Shown piece after piece: positions 54,119 through 64,000 of a DNA stretch of 64,000 nt. The first letter of the stretch is position 1. Each line of letters opens with the position of its first letter. Source of the stretch: Brachycybe producta (taxonomy: Eukaryota; Arthropoda; Diplopoda; Playtdesmida; Andrognathidae); assembly GCA_036925085.1 (NCBI GenBank), contig JAUPFP010000002.1, positions 11,561,607 to 11,625,606 of the forward strand, given 5' to 3'. Made by a program: the position numbers and the translations under genes. The notes beneath the pieces were generated by a model. It was given only the letters and a program-made list of their open reading frames with translations. It was not told where the DNA came from and made no database searches.

Positions 54119-54558
54119 AACAGAATCTCGATTATCCGGACTAAATAGGACAAGAACTTATTCCCCGGCATACCGAAATTCCGGATAATCTGGAAAATCG
54201 TCATTTTTTGTACTTTTCTCTTTCACTACTGCATTTTGGGTAGTTAAATGTCAAAAACATTGAAAAACTAAAATAAACATTTAGATTATATTTTAGTTTG
54301 TATTCGTATTATATTTAGAAGTTTCGTTTTTATTGCATATAATTTCAGGCACTGAAGATGACCCAATTTAGAATCGAAATGTTAGCCATTGTTGATTGAA
54401 ATTAAAAATATGGCCAAATTTTATGTTCCTGATTAATTTCAATTTAAGGAATAATTAAGTCTATCCAAGGAAAAAAAATAAATATTATTATAGGCCTACT
54501 AATTATAATAAAAGTTGGCCCGGATTATAAAGATCCGGATGATCGAGATTCTACTGTA
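54119..54558. mobile_element. Tigger/pogo-like non-autonomous element
   Basis: The left end ACAGAATCTCGATTATCCGG (54,120) and right end GATCGAGATTCTACTG then TA (54,541-54,558) are inverted copies. The subterminal GGATAATCTGG also recurs. The ~440-bp body encodes no transposase. Confidence 0.75.
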
Positions 54559-54559
54559 T

Positions 54560-57435
54560 ATTCTATTGTGCTTTCGACTGAAGTAGGTTCACAAGTGAAA
54601 TTCAAAGTGAAAAGTAAAACACATTTTGATTTTTGGCCGTTTTTTTTTTAAAAAAGCAGACTATTTTTTTCAATTTTTGAATTTGTGTACTCTTTTAGGG
54701 GTTTTGTGGACTTTTAGTGCCAATTGAGCCCTGGAAAGGCCTTGAAATAGGCCCCTATAATGCAAAATCCGGCTCTTCAATAATGCCCAAACAAATGCCC
54801 ATTTCTACATTTTTCGGAATTTTAAAAAATTTTAAATCTATACTTTGTTTTTTAGCTTTTTTAATCTTCTGAAGCTACCAGTTGTGTTTTATGGAGGTCT
54901 TTTCAGAGAATTTAAACCACATTTTCAATTTTGGCCATTTTTTTTTGCAGAATCAGTTCTTCTGATCATTGAAGCATCAATAACAACTATTATATGATTT
55001 AAAATATCAATTAGTGATTTTTCTCAAGCCCAGAGGGGGGGGGGGGGGGGGGGGTGGACTCCATATTGTATGCGAAATTTGTTTTCAGACAACAAGATAC
55101 AAAAGGGAACTCAAGTTCTATATTTAATCATAAATGTCTATGTGTCCTGTAGTTAAGTTGGCATAGAGGACTTGACCTTATTTTTAGCCAAATCCGGAAA
55201 ACCTATCCATATATTTAGATAAGGAAAAGGGGTTCCCCTAAAGTTTTATCTTTCTCTTTACTAGTATATATACCGTTGCATGTGTCACTTGTATGTGTTT
55301 AGGCCTATGTGTGTTACATATGTGTGTGTGTGTGTGTGGTGACGTTGGTTTGGCGACCGGAACCGACATTTCAAATCCCTCCGGCCAAGGATGTGTGTTT
55401 GGTTTGCCCAACCACATTTTTCTAAATTTCCGTTAAATTGTTTTTTTTTTCTCTCTTCTTTCAATATTAAGCTTATCCATTAAAAGAGATAAACAGATGT
55501 TTGATGCTTTTATTATCATCATCAATTTGTTTCCTATATTATGTTAACCTTACTGAATATGTTTGTATTTTTTAAAAAAAAAGTTTGTCTTTTCTCTTTG
55601 TTATATTATGCTTAAGATGTTGTAGCACTGTTTTCAGCACTTTTTAAATTAAATATAATTAAAGAATAGTCAATTGTGTTGTTACATTTTTATATTGTTA
55701 TGATTAGAACTAGTTATTAGTTATTGTAATTTGAATTTGGTGTATTTCATGTTCTATGGACTTTTACATGGATCAATGAAATTACATGTCAGAACTACGT
55801 GAATCACACAAAATCTACATAATATACATGAAATCTAATAATTGTTTCAAATAGCTGGGGTGTGCTATGTTAATTTTGTTTTATTTTAGTGCATAACATT
55901 TAACAAAAATGAAACATTTCTACTAATTATTTTTATTCTTGTTGTTATCTGACAACAAAAGAGTACCTGAATCTGTAATGTCATTTGGCACCAGATTTGA
56001 ACTACAACTGAAAAACTGAACATGAAACCTGTTTAAAGAATGTTTTCTGAAAGAAAATATATACAAAACATCAGTAAAATAAATTACTTAATTTGAATTT
56101 AAAAAAATATTTCTGCTTACTTCTGATTTGTTCTACCTAAATTATACCTTGATGTTCTTACATGTAAAGATTTTCCTATCTTACGTTTATTTAAAATGAA
56201 TTTTTAGGCGACATCTGCTGGTTTTTTTTTTCTCTCACAAGTTTACCAGTGCCACAACCTCTTAAACATGAGCAAATGACAATCTTTTACAATGCAAGTA
56301 TATTAGTGGATGGATGACATGTTTAGTACATAGCTCAGAGATTTAAAATTTCCCACCAGATTTTATTATTGGGAACTATTGAACATTATATTCTACTGTA
56401 CATAGAATTGTTTCTTAATCTGTAAAATGAGGTTCTTACTTCACAATTGGCTGTTGGGCCACAGATTGAGAAACATTTGCTTTTAGTATTGCATAAAAAT
56501 CTGAACCCTAGTTATTGTGCATTTTATACAAACTTTTGGCTTTAATGATAATAAATAATCTACATAATTTTTTGCACATTGTCTAGATCACTATTCATTG
56601 TGCAGATTTAACAACTAAATCAGTAATTATGCACATTGTCTAGTGATTTTTTTAAAATGACTAATTTGATACTTTGGCTATTTATGCATTAGAGGGGAGT
56701 AGGAAAAAAAAATTGTTTGCACCAACCAACCAACCAACCAAACTTTGAACAATTTGTTCTGATTAAAAGACTTGAGTTTTAGACTTTTAATGGCCTACAT
56801 TCATGCTTATAATAGTAGAATAGCATTAAGAAGAAAAAAAGGTTATTGTTCTACTAAAAGTATGGCCATTAAATCAAAGTTATAATACTCATAAAAGGAG
56901 AGAGAATATATGCATACATACATACAACAAATAATATACTAGAAAGACACATTCACTATACTCCCTCTCTATATATTGTATTTTATAATGTATAGTGTAA
57001 GTAAGGTGTGTGTTTGTTCATTTATTTCAAACTCATAAAATTTCATTAGAAAAGTTGTGTGTTTGTAAATTACTCAATGAGCTTTTGAATACTGATGCCC
57101 TAGAGACACTTCTACTTTTTTTAGCCCCATTATAATAAGACACAAATGTTCAATATTAAGAATGGAATATTTATTGTTGTTGTTGTTTCTCTTTTGCAAA
57201 ATTAAACTTTCATAGAAATGTGTGTTTAAAATGCTTACATCAATATTTTTGTTGCATCTTTTTTTTAATAGAAAATAATTAGTGTACATTATTGTTACAT
57301 ATAGCTAAACAATTGGAAGAGTTATATGGAGCTTAACTAATTGTTAATTACTAACTAAAGTTTGGCCATCTGTAACAACTGAATGGATGGAGGGAAAGTT
57401 TAACTTTTGACTAGAATAAAATGAACAATTAAAGG
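54560..57435. other. No gene seen; AT-rich with low-complexity tracts
   Basis: Poly-G at about 55,027-55,054, a GT run near 55,320-55,338 and an ACCA repeat at 56,723-56,741. A right-end fragment of the TA-flanked MITE is at 56,430-56,510. Confidence 0.7.
56430..56510. mobile_element. TA-flanked MITE, copy G (right end only)
   Basis: CTTCACAATTGGC, then GGGCCACAGATTGAGAAACA, then ATTGCATAAAAATCTGAACC and CTA: this is the right half of the family ending at TA (56,509-56,510). The left half is missing. Confidence 0.75.
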
Positions 57436-57439
57436 CTCA

Positions 57440-57800
57440 GTTTTCAAGAAGAAAAACTTATCACTTTAACCCTTTGAGCAGGTTTACAACATATAAAAAC
57501 CATTCTTGAATTGGAATTGGAAAAATCATTCTGCAAGTGGCCAAGGAGACCTGTGTCAAAGAGACAAAAGTCCAATTGCAGCATGCGAAATGCATTGTCA
57601 AAACCCAAAGATATAAACGTAATAATATTTGCAATGTGTTCTGGTGAAGCTGAAATAATGCATTGTCCTCTACAAGAAAGTCCCATTGTCTTTCCATCAT
57701 AGGAACGAATGAATGAAACAATGAAATGAAATGAAATAATCGAAAACATGGAACCCTGCTTAAGAGGGTTCAAGTTGGGATTCAAGTGCGCGAAGTTTCC
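57440..57800 (-). repeat. AAACCCAAAGATATAAAC-family repeat, copy 2
   Basis: Shared blocks with 32,640-32,910 include AGACAAAAGTCCAATTGCAG, CATTGTCAAAACCCAAAGAT and TTCTGGTGAAGCTGAAATAA. The right part (GAACCCTGCTTAAGAGGGTT) resembles GAACCCTGTTCTGAGGGTTG in copy 3. The 124-aa minus-strand frame through it is short and has no known domain. Confidence 0.6.
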
Positions 57801-58597
57801 TTCTTGAATTTGAGCCAAAATAAATACACATGAAGTGATAAAAGAGAATGTCTTCCATTAATTGTCATTACTAAAAGAGGGACTGAGTATTAACCCCTCC
57901 GCTCCACCCCGGATTAATATGAGAATATATGGAAGAGATTTGCCACTTTGGAATATATACATTATATTGTATAGTCCCATAAAAACCTATGGTGGTTGGT
58001 TGGTTGGTCGTAATTTTCAATTTGTGTTGGACGTTTGTTTGTAGGGTATGCGGAAATCCTGTTCGAATCAATTGGGAGCAATTTCGGAAATAAATTAATC
58101 TATGGCGATCATCCGACAATTGCCCCCCTAAGCCCCCCCCCCCCACCGCCATATTTGCCCATAGAAACAAGAAAAAATACTGGGTGGAAATACGTAAAAA
58201 GACGTTGGACTTTTCTTAATTCCCAATTGGAACCCTTAATATAGAAGGGGAATCTTTTCCTTTGATTAATGTTTTTATATTTATATTATGTTCAGGATGA
58301 ATTATAGTCACAGCTGTTGTGTGTGTATCGATATTTGTGTTCAATTATACTGAAACAAAAACACTAAAATATAGCAAAAATAACAGAAAATGAACTTAAG
58401 GTTTTTCAATATGAATTTCAGTAAACCTAATTTTTATGTTGTTGAAAAAAAAAATAATTCAAAATTTATTAGAAAACTAGTTGCCTCATCACAGATAAAG
58501 TCATAAAATTGTTACAATCATAAATTATGGCCTCACTGCTTGTTCACTATTATTTTATGATCGTCATTTTATTCTGTAAACCATTTAATATTAGTAA

Positions 58598-59045
58598 TAT
58601 GACGATATTTGTCATAATAATATTTTATGATTTGCTTTTGTGACAAAGTTATGAGCTGGATATGACAATTTACTTTCAGATGACAGTCTTATTTTCTTTT
58701 TCTAATGATGCTCCTGAATAGTAGTAGACTGTTCTGTTAAAAGTACATATGCATGATTGGTATTTTTTAAAATAAACTTTTTATGGTCAGGTTTTTTGAA
58801 AATGATTAAAATTTTGTATTTTTTCTTTGCATCAAAATTAATTAAAATTAATTATCATAAAATGTTTATTTTTAATAAATATTTTTTATTGATGAAAATG
58901 TTATTAAAATCACTTTTTTTACTTAACTCGCGTACTATTAAATGGAATAACACTGTCACACGACAGTAAATTGTCATATCTGGCTCACCATGACCTTGTA
59001 ATAATCACAAAAGCAAATTACAAAATATTATTATGACAAATATCA
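58598..59045. mobile_element. Inverted-repeat element, ~80-bp arms
   Basis: Arms at about 58,598-58,675 and 58,962-59,045 share CGATATTTGTCATAATAATA, TTGCTTTTGTGA and GATATGACAATTTACT in inverted orientation, with mismatches between them. The interior is AT-rich and non-coding, and outer flanks may extend the similarity. Confidence 0.65.
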
Positions 59046-59220
59046 TATGCCTGCCATTAACTAGAGTACAACATATGTTATAGTTATAAATTAATAGGTA
59101 TGACTGTCACAATTATAATGCTTATTCTGTATAAGGCCTCTCTAGTTTCTAAGAAATTGGGAATTTTTATCAGTACTGTGAAATTTACAAACTGGGAACC
59201 AAATTTGAACAAGTTTTGAT

Positions 59221-59239
59221 TGAGAGAGAGAGAGAGAGG

Positions 59240-59287
<48 letters not shown>
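59221..59287. repeat. (GA)n microsatellite
   Basis: A near-pure GA tract with one GGAAAAG interruption. Confidence 0.97.
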
Positions 59288-59289
<2 letters not shown>

Positions 59290-59650
59290 CGATGCAAAAT
59301 TTTTAATGAATGTTTAACTAATTGAAAAAGCATTATACTATGAAATGAGTGAGATTTGTAAAGTTCACCATTTCAGTATATACATAATATGTATGTTAAA
59401 CTTAAACAAGTTCTAGCTGTGTTTATATATGTGTATGCTGTATATATCTGTATATGTCTTTTATATATAAAATGGGCCAGGACCTCAACAGTGACTGTAA
59501 AAGAGATAAGATAGATACTGTGTGTGAAAGGAATTAAAATCAATATTAGAATGCAATTATCCATTTTATCAGTACCCACAATGCCCTGAGGCCACATTTT
59601 TAGTATGGACATATACTTAGAATATAGAGAGATCTATGAGTTGGAAATAC

Positions 59651-59811
59651 ATCATCATCATCATCATCATCATCAACATCATCATGTCCTGTTTACAAGG
59701 TCTGAAAAGTCATTAATGTGTTGGCTAACATGCTAAGATAAGCATATGCTAGAATTATACATAGTATTTTAGATAGGAATGAAAAGGTTGGATGGATGGA
59801 TGGATGGATGG
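59651..59811. repeat. (ATC)n and (GGAT)n microsatellites
   Basis: An ATC run near 59,651-59,676 and a GGAT run near 59,790-59,811, separated by unique sequence. Confidence 0.9.
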
Positions 59812-60114
59812 CCAAATTTTAACTGTATATTCTAAAGTTGTGGTAGAATTGATTTATCTCTCTTTTCTATACACTAGATGCATACTACAGTATATTAGAC
59901 AAAAGGCCAAATAACATCTCTTGGACTTTTTAGATGTTTTTGACCACACAACTTATTTATCAGTTTTTATTTTAGACAAAAAATCATACATTCTCTATAG
60001 AGAGAGAGCTCAACATAGACACATTGCTATGTTCTATGTGTATAACTTCTATAAGGCAAAGGAAATTTGGGTAGATAAAGTTCAACTTGAACCTCTAAAC
60101 AAAATTCCAACAAC

Positions 60115-60440
60115 ATAGGTAAACCCCATTTGCTTTGACAAATAACTTTGCAAGTAGCCTGTAGCAGAGAGACAAAAGTTTAACTGCAGCATGTGAAATG
60201 CATTGTTAAAACTCAAAGATATAAACCGAAAAAAATTATGAAAATTAAGAGCTCCAAAATACAAGTTTATTTTGATGGATAAAATCCTCTGCAAGTGAGT
60301 TCCATTGTCTTGCCACCATACCCTAGGAACAGAAATGACCAGTAAAATGAATCTAACCATAATCCCTGAAGAGTACTCAAATAAAACATGTTTTATTTCT
60401 TCTGTGTTCGAACCCTGTTCTGAGGGTTGAAGTGGAACTT
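60115..60440 (-). repeat. AAACCCAAAGATATAAAC-family repeat, copy 3
   Basis: It shares AGAGACAAAAGTTTAACTGC, CATTGTTAAAACTCAAAGAT and GTGAGTTCCATTGTCTTGCC with copy 2, in the same orientation, then TTCGAACCCTGTTCTGAGGG. Confidence 0.6.
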
Positions 60441-61953
60441 CAAAGCGAAATGTTAGTGCATGTCAGTAGTGACGATGTACTTATTAGAAAATTTACAAAA
60501 CACAAAAATTTTGACAAAATTTTCTTCTGATTAGTAACTTTAATTTTAAAAGAGACAATTTTAAGAAGAATTCTATTTATGTTAGAAATTATTAAAATAT
60601 TAATAAAAGGCAAAAAGCCAAACTATAATGTCATATAAATATATTATATAACTATGTTATTATGCATCTGTATGATGCTCTGGTCAAGTCTGCATGAGTT
60701 AAGGTTCACAACATATGCTAGACTGGTTACTGAAACCAAAATGTTGTCAAATGAATTTTATTTAACAAATGAATTAAGAATGAGTCAAGTCATTATCTAC
60801 CACAACAATGCATAATGTCACTTCTTTTCCGTAACCTTTTTCCGTAACCGTATATGCAGGGTTGCAGTTGGTTAGAGCCATTAGTTGCTCTTGAGTATAA
60901 TTTTTCATTAATTTTGTTTTCGTTTTTCTCGTTTGAAAACAAAATTAATTAGCAGTCAAAATTAGAAAAGAGGAGGGGGGGGGGAGGGTTGAGTTGGAGG
61001 GGAAAATGAAATATTTGCTGATGAAGTTTACATGAAGCTCAACATGGATTAACAAAGATTAGAAATAGAAAACTTCTTCCTCAATTGTGCAACAACACCC
61101 CTCCAAATCTCTATCTTAATTTAGCACTCTCCTCTCTTTGTCTTAACATTTTTTCCTAAAATTTCAGGCAGATAAATATAGCCTCATGGAATGGGTCCCT
61201 TATTATGTCTACAAGAAAAACAAACTCATTTGTTGTACTAAATTCGTCTAGTGTAAACATCCACTTCACCAAGCTACCGTCAAATATTGTGCTTTTATAT
61301 ACACATATATAGTAAACACTCATCAATAATCATTATCAGTCAGACACCACCACTACCATAATATTACAGACTAGAATAGCCCTAATGCTAGTTGGAGAAA
61401 TCATACAGTGACTGATGAGGTGGACCTTTGTTATATAAAGTCAGATAATTGAAATATACATAGAGAAAAAAGGGGGGGGGGGAAGGGGGTCACTTAAGAA
61501 ATTCAGATTCCACCCTAAAAAAATGGTTGCTTGTATTTCATATTTTCATTAGAAATACTAAAGGATGCGCCATTATACTTTGGTAATAGATTGGAATGTG
61601 AGTTCTGAGACATGCTGTATAATAATACGGTAACTGAAGAGATGTTTCCTGCTGAGAAATGAGATTTGTCTGTATTTCCCCCAAAATAAGAGGCCGATTT
61701 GTTGATCTCATAAAATGTTGATGCCCTTGTTATCTTTTATGTATGATTATTGATTACCCATAAAAGTATATTCTGATCCATCGAATGACCAATTGATAAA
61801 ATTGACTATTTTTTCCTGATTCGCAAGTGTCACTCATACAATTCAATCTGATTCGAAGGAGTGAGAACCAAAAAAAAATATGCAATTTAAGTGTTTGCAA
61901 AAAGATATTATTTCTCTTTCTATAGAAATATTTCAAGCCACTATTGACATAAT
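60441..61953. other. No gene seen; AT-rich
   Basis: G-runs near 60,972-60,985 and 61,470-61,480 and short accidental frames. Nothing else is supported. Confidence 0.7.
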
Positions 61954-62262
61954 TAAAGCTTGGATTTTTATGCAATATCAAGCAAATGTTTCTCAGTTTG
62001 TGGCCCCAAGTGCAAATTGTGAAGTAATCATCATCATCATCATCATTAGAACCGCGGGAATTATGCCTTTTTCTAATAAAAAAAGGCTGGTTAGAGGCTA
62101 GATGTCTGGTTACTATCAGTTGTCAACTAGAGTTTTAGCCTCTAACCAGATTTTTTGATTGACAAAACATAATGATCTAATCGTGATGGTTACTTCAGAA
62201 TTGGCCCTTGAGCCACATATTTAGAAATATTTGCTTCATATTGCATAAACATCCGAGCACTA
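61954..62262. mobile_element. TA-flanked mariner-like MITE, copy H
   Basis: TA then AAGCTTGGATTTTTATGCAA at the left and CATAAACATCCGAGCAC then TA at the right. The GGCTGGTTAGAGGCTAGATG / TTTAGCCTCTAACCAG centre is well preserved. Confidence 0.85.
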
Positions 62263-64000
62263 ATAATTAATTAATGATATTGCTAAAAATTATTCTAGTG
62301 AAATTTAAATGGAAGTCTCTTGTTTATTTGGTCATTTTGCAATATTAAACAAAAAAACTAGAAAGAAACATTCTGTTGATGGCCTTTTAAGTGTCAGTCA
62401 ACTCTTGTTTGCAAAAAAAAATGCCTAAGTGTCTATCTCTTTTTTTCTTTAAAGGATCTTAGCACAAAAATAAATCACTGCTAATTATGTAAATATGACC
62501 ATGAGCTATACCACCCTAATGGGGGCTCATGATACAGCAATTCTTAAGTTTTAACCTGTTCTCCTAATAATATAAAGCAAATTGCATTCGATTACAAAGT
62601 TCTTAAAGAACAAACAACTAACTCCTCAAAATCTTCGTCCTCCTTTTTTTTAAATTACTCTTTACAAATAAAGTTAAGAAGAAAAAATTGCTAAGAAAAG
62701 CACAAAAAAGGTTGCCTATGGGAGGTGCATTCTAATGAATCCTTCTCAGGTATACCTGAAATATATTGTTCAAACACACCTGTGCGGTTCCCAAATACTT
62801 CTCATATTGAATGGTTACTACGGGGTCTTATAACTAAATGAGTGACTCATCATGAGTGACTTTTATGATACTTTACTTAAGATGAGGAGGAGGAGGAGGA
62901 GGGGAAGATTTGATATATTTAAAATAAAGAAGCTAAAAACACCTTATAATGTCAAAGATACACATAACTTGAACCATTGTACTTGAAAATGGTCACCATG
63001 ACTTTGAAAATTTCTTTCTTGTTACATATTACAAAAGAAAGGCGGCAATACATAAGGACTTCATAAATACACTTTACAAGAAGAAGTTACTTCATATGGT
63101 TGTTATTGGGCGCATTCGGAAACTAAAGAATAGGTCATTACAGTAGAACATGGATTATCCGGATGGGTACGGATTTTAAACAAATCTCTAAAAAATTATC
63201 AACAAATTTTTAACATATTTTCCACAAATTGTCAACAAATTTCCATCATATTCCCAACATTTTCAACAAATCTCCAACAAATTTCAGGCATTTAATAATT
63301 TTGGTTTAAATGAACATCCTGTTCTAAATTATAAATCTACTTATTTTCAATAATTAAAAATGGCATACAATGTTATAAATATAGCAAAAAAATGTTCATG
63401 TAAACAATTTTTCTTCTTTTTGAGACGAAAAATTATTTTTTCATTATTGCCAATATAATTATGTGTTAGGTCTCAAGATAGTTAAAATTATTTTTTAAAA
63501 AAAGTAACTATATCTAAGATTGTGTTGTCTCAACATTGTGATGTGAGTCTGAGTTCATTAAAAATTCTTTTGAGAACAATGCAAAATAGTGAAAGAAAAA
63601 AGCTCCCAAAAAATGGCATTTTTTATGGTAGAATAAATTATATTTAGCCATTATGATAAATTCATTTGCATTTATTGTTGATGGCTTCAGAGACTTTTTG
63701 CATAAAAGAGATTGTTAAGATTGTTGAAGAGAGAGTGAGAGATGGAGAAAGAGAGTAGAGAAAGGGAAAAGAGAGAGAAAGAACAAATTGATCAGTCATA
63801 TACAGCATATATGTATACATTATACATACAGTATTACAATAATACAGAAATGCATTCGACCATTTATTTTGCGATATTATAGGCCTATATATTGTATAAA
63901 TGCAGTTAATAAACTTAATTTCACATTTTGCAATTCTTGCTAATGAATTCAAATGTTTCCAATTTGTGATTCAATGAAGTTGAAGTTTTGTAAGCGTGTT
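62263..64000. other. No gene seen; one Tigger-like end and a short decayed repeat
   Basis: CATTACAGTAGAACATGGAT at 63,136 on resembles a pogo/Tigger terminus, without a visible partner. From about 63,176 to 63,288 a 16-18 bp motif (TTTTCAACAAATTTCC-like) is repeated roughly six times with decay. The 96-aa minus frame near 63,662 has a G/A-rich microsatellite origin. Confidence 0.6.

Noticed and set aside
55330-55400. tRNA-derived SINE with B-box-like CATTTCAAATCCC
   Set aside because: No A box at the right distance and no other copies seen in the window.

Overview
This is an animal (bilaterian invertebrate) nuclear genome window: AT-rich, full of homopolymers, microsatellites and short interspersed transposons, with one recognisable host gene. 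The gene is the 3' end of a Meis/homothorax TALE homeobox gene on the + strand (three coding exons at 2715-2773, 10800-10883 and 12877-13115, with GT-AG introns and compatible phases). Its C-terminus ends in a VMDIHAG-like tail, as vertebrate MEIS2-type proteins end in VMDIHA, which fits a lophotrochozoan or deuterostome better than an insect. The exact phylum cannot be told from this sequence.

Immediately downstream (15022-25208), on the opposite strand and convergent with Meis, sits a 10.2 kb LTR retroelement. It has two 688-bp LTRs (TGT...ACA) that appear identical by eye, a 4-bp TTTC target duplication, and a primer-binding site matching the 3' end of tRNA-Ala except for one missing G. 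It carries a 2.4 kb leader with a six-copy ~60-bp tandem array, a 793-aa Gag-protease ORF, about 1.4 kb of hairpin-rich non-coding DNA where pol would normally lie, and a 718-aa ORF of unknown function. No reverse transcriptase, RNase H or integrase is visible, so the element looks recently mobile but non-autonomous. It is the most interesting object in the window and is clearly GC-richer than its surroundings.

The rest (about 25.2-64 kb, and the Meis introns) holds no convincing gene. It is a graveyard of non-autonomous DNA transposons and other repeats: a TA-flanked mariner-like MITE family (8 copies or fragments), a 'TTTAGAAACTAGAAG' palindromic family (6+ copies), a 'TAGATGGCGCC' family (3 copies, one carrying two back-to-back palindromes), Tigger/pogo-like termini (3), two hAT-like elements with 8-bp target duplications, several orphan TIR elements, a microsatellite-bearing family, minisatellites (two related arrays with a GAGCGAGYGGC core at 0.9 and 29.8 kb; a 36-bp array at 45.4 kb) and many microsatellites. 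All coordinates of repeat edges are by-eye estimates unless a target duplication fixes them.
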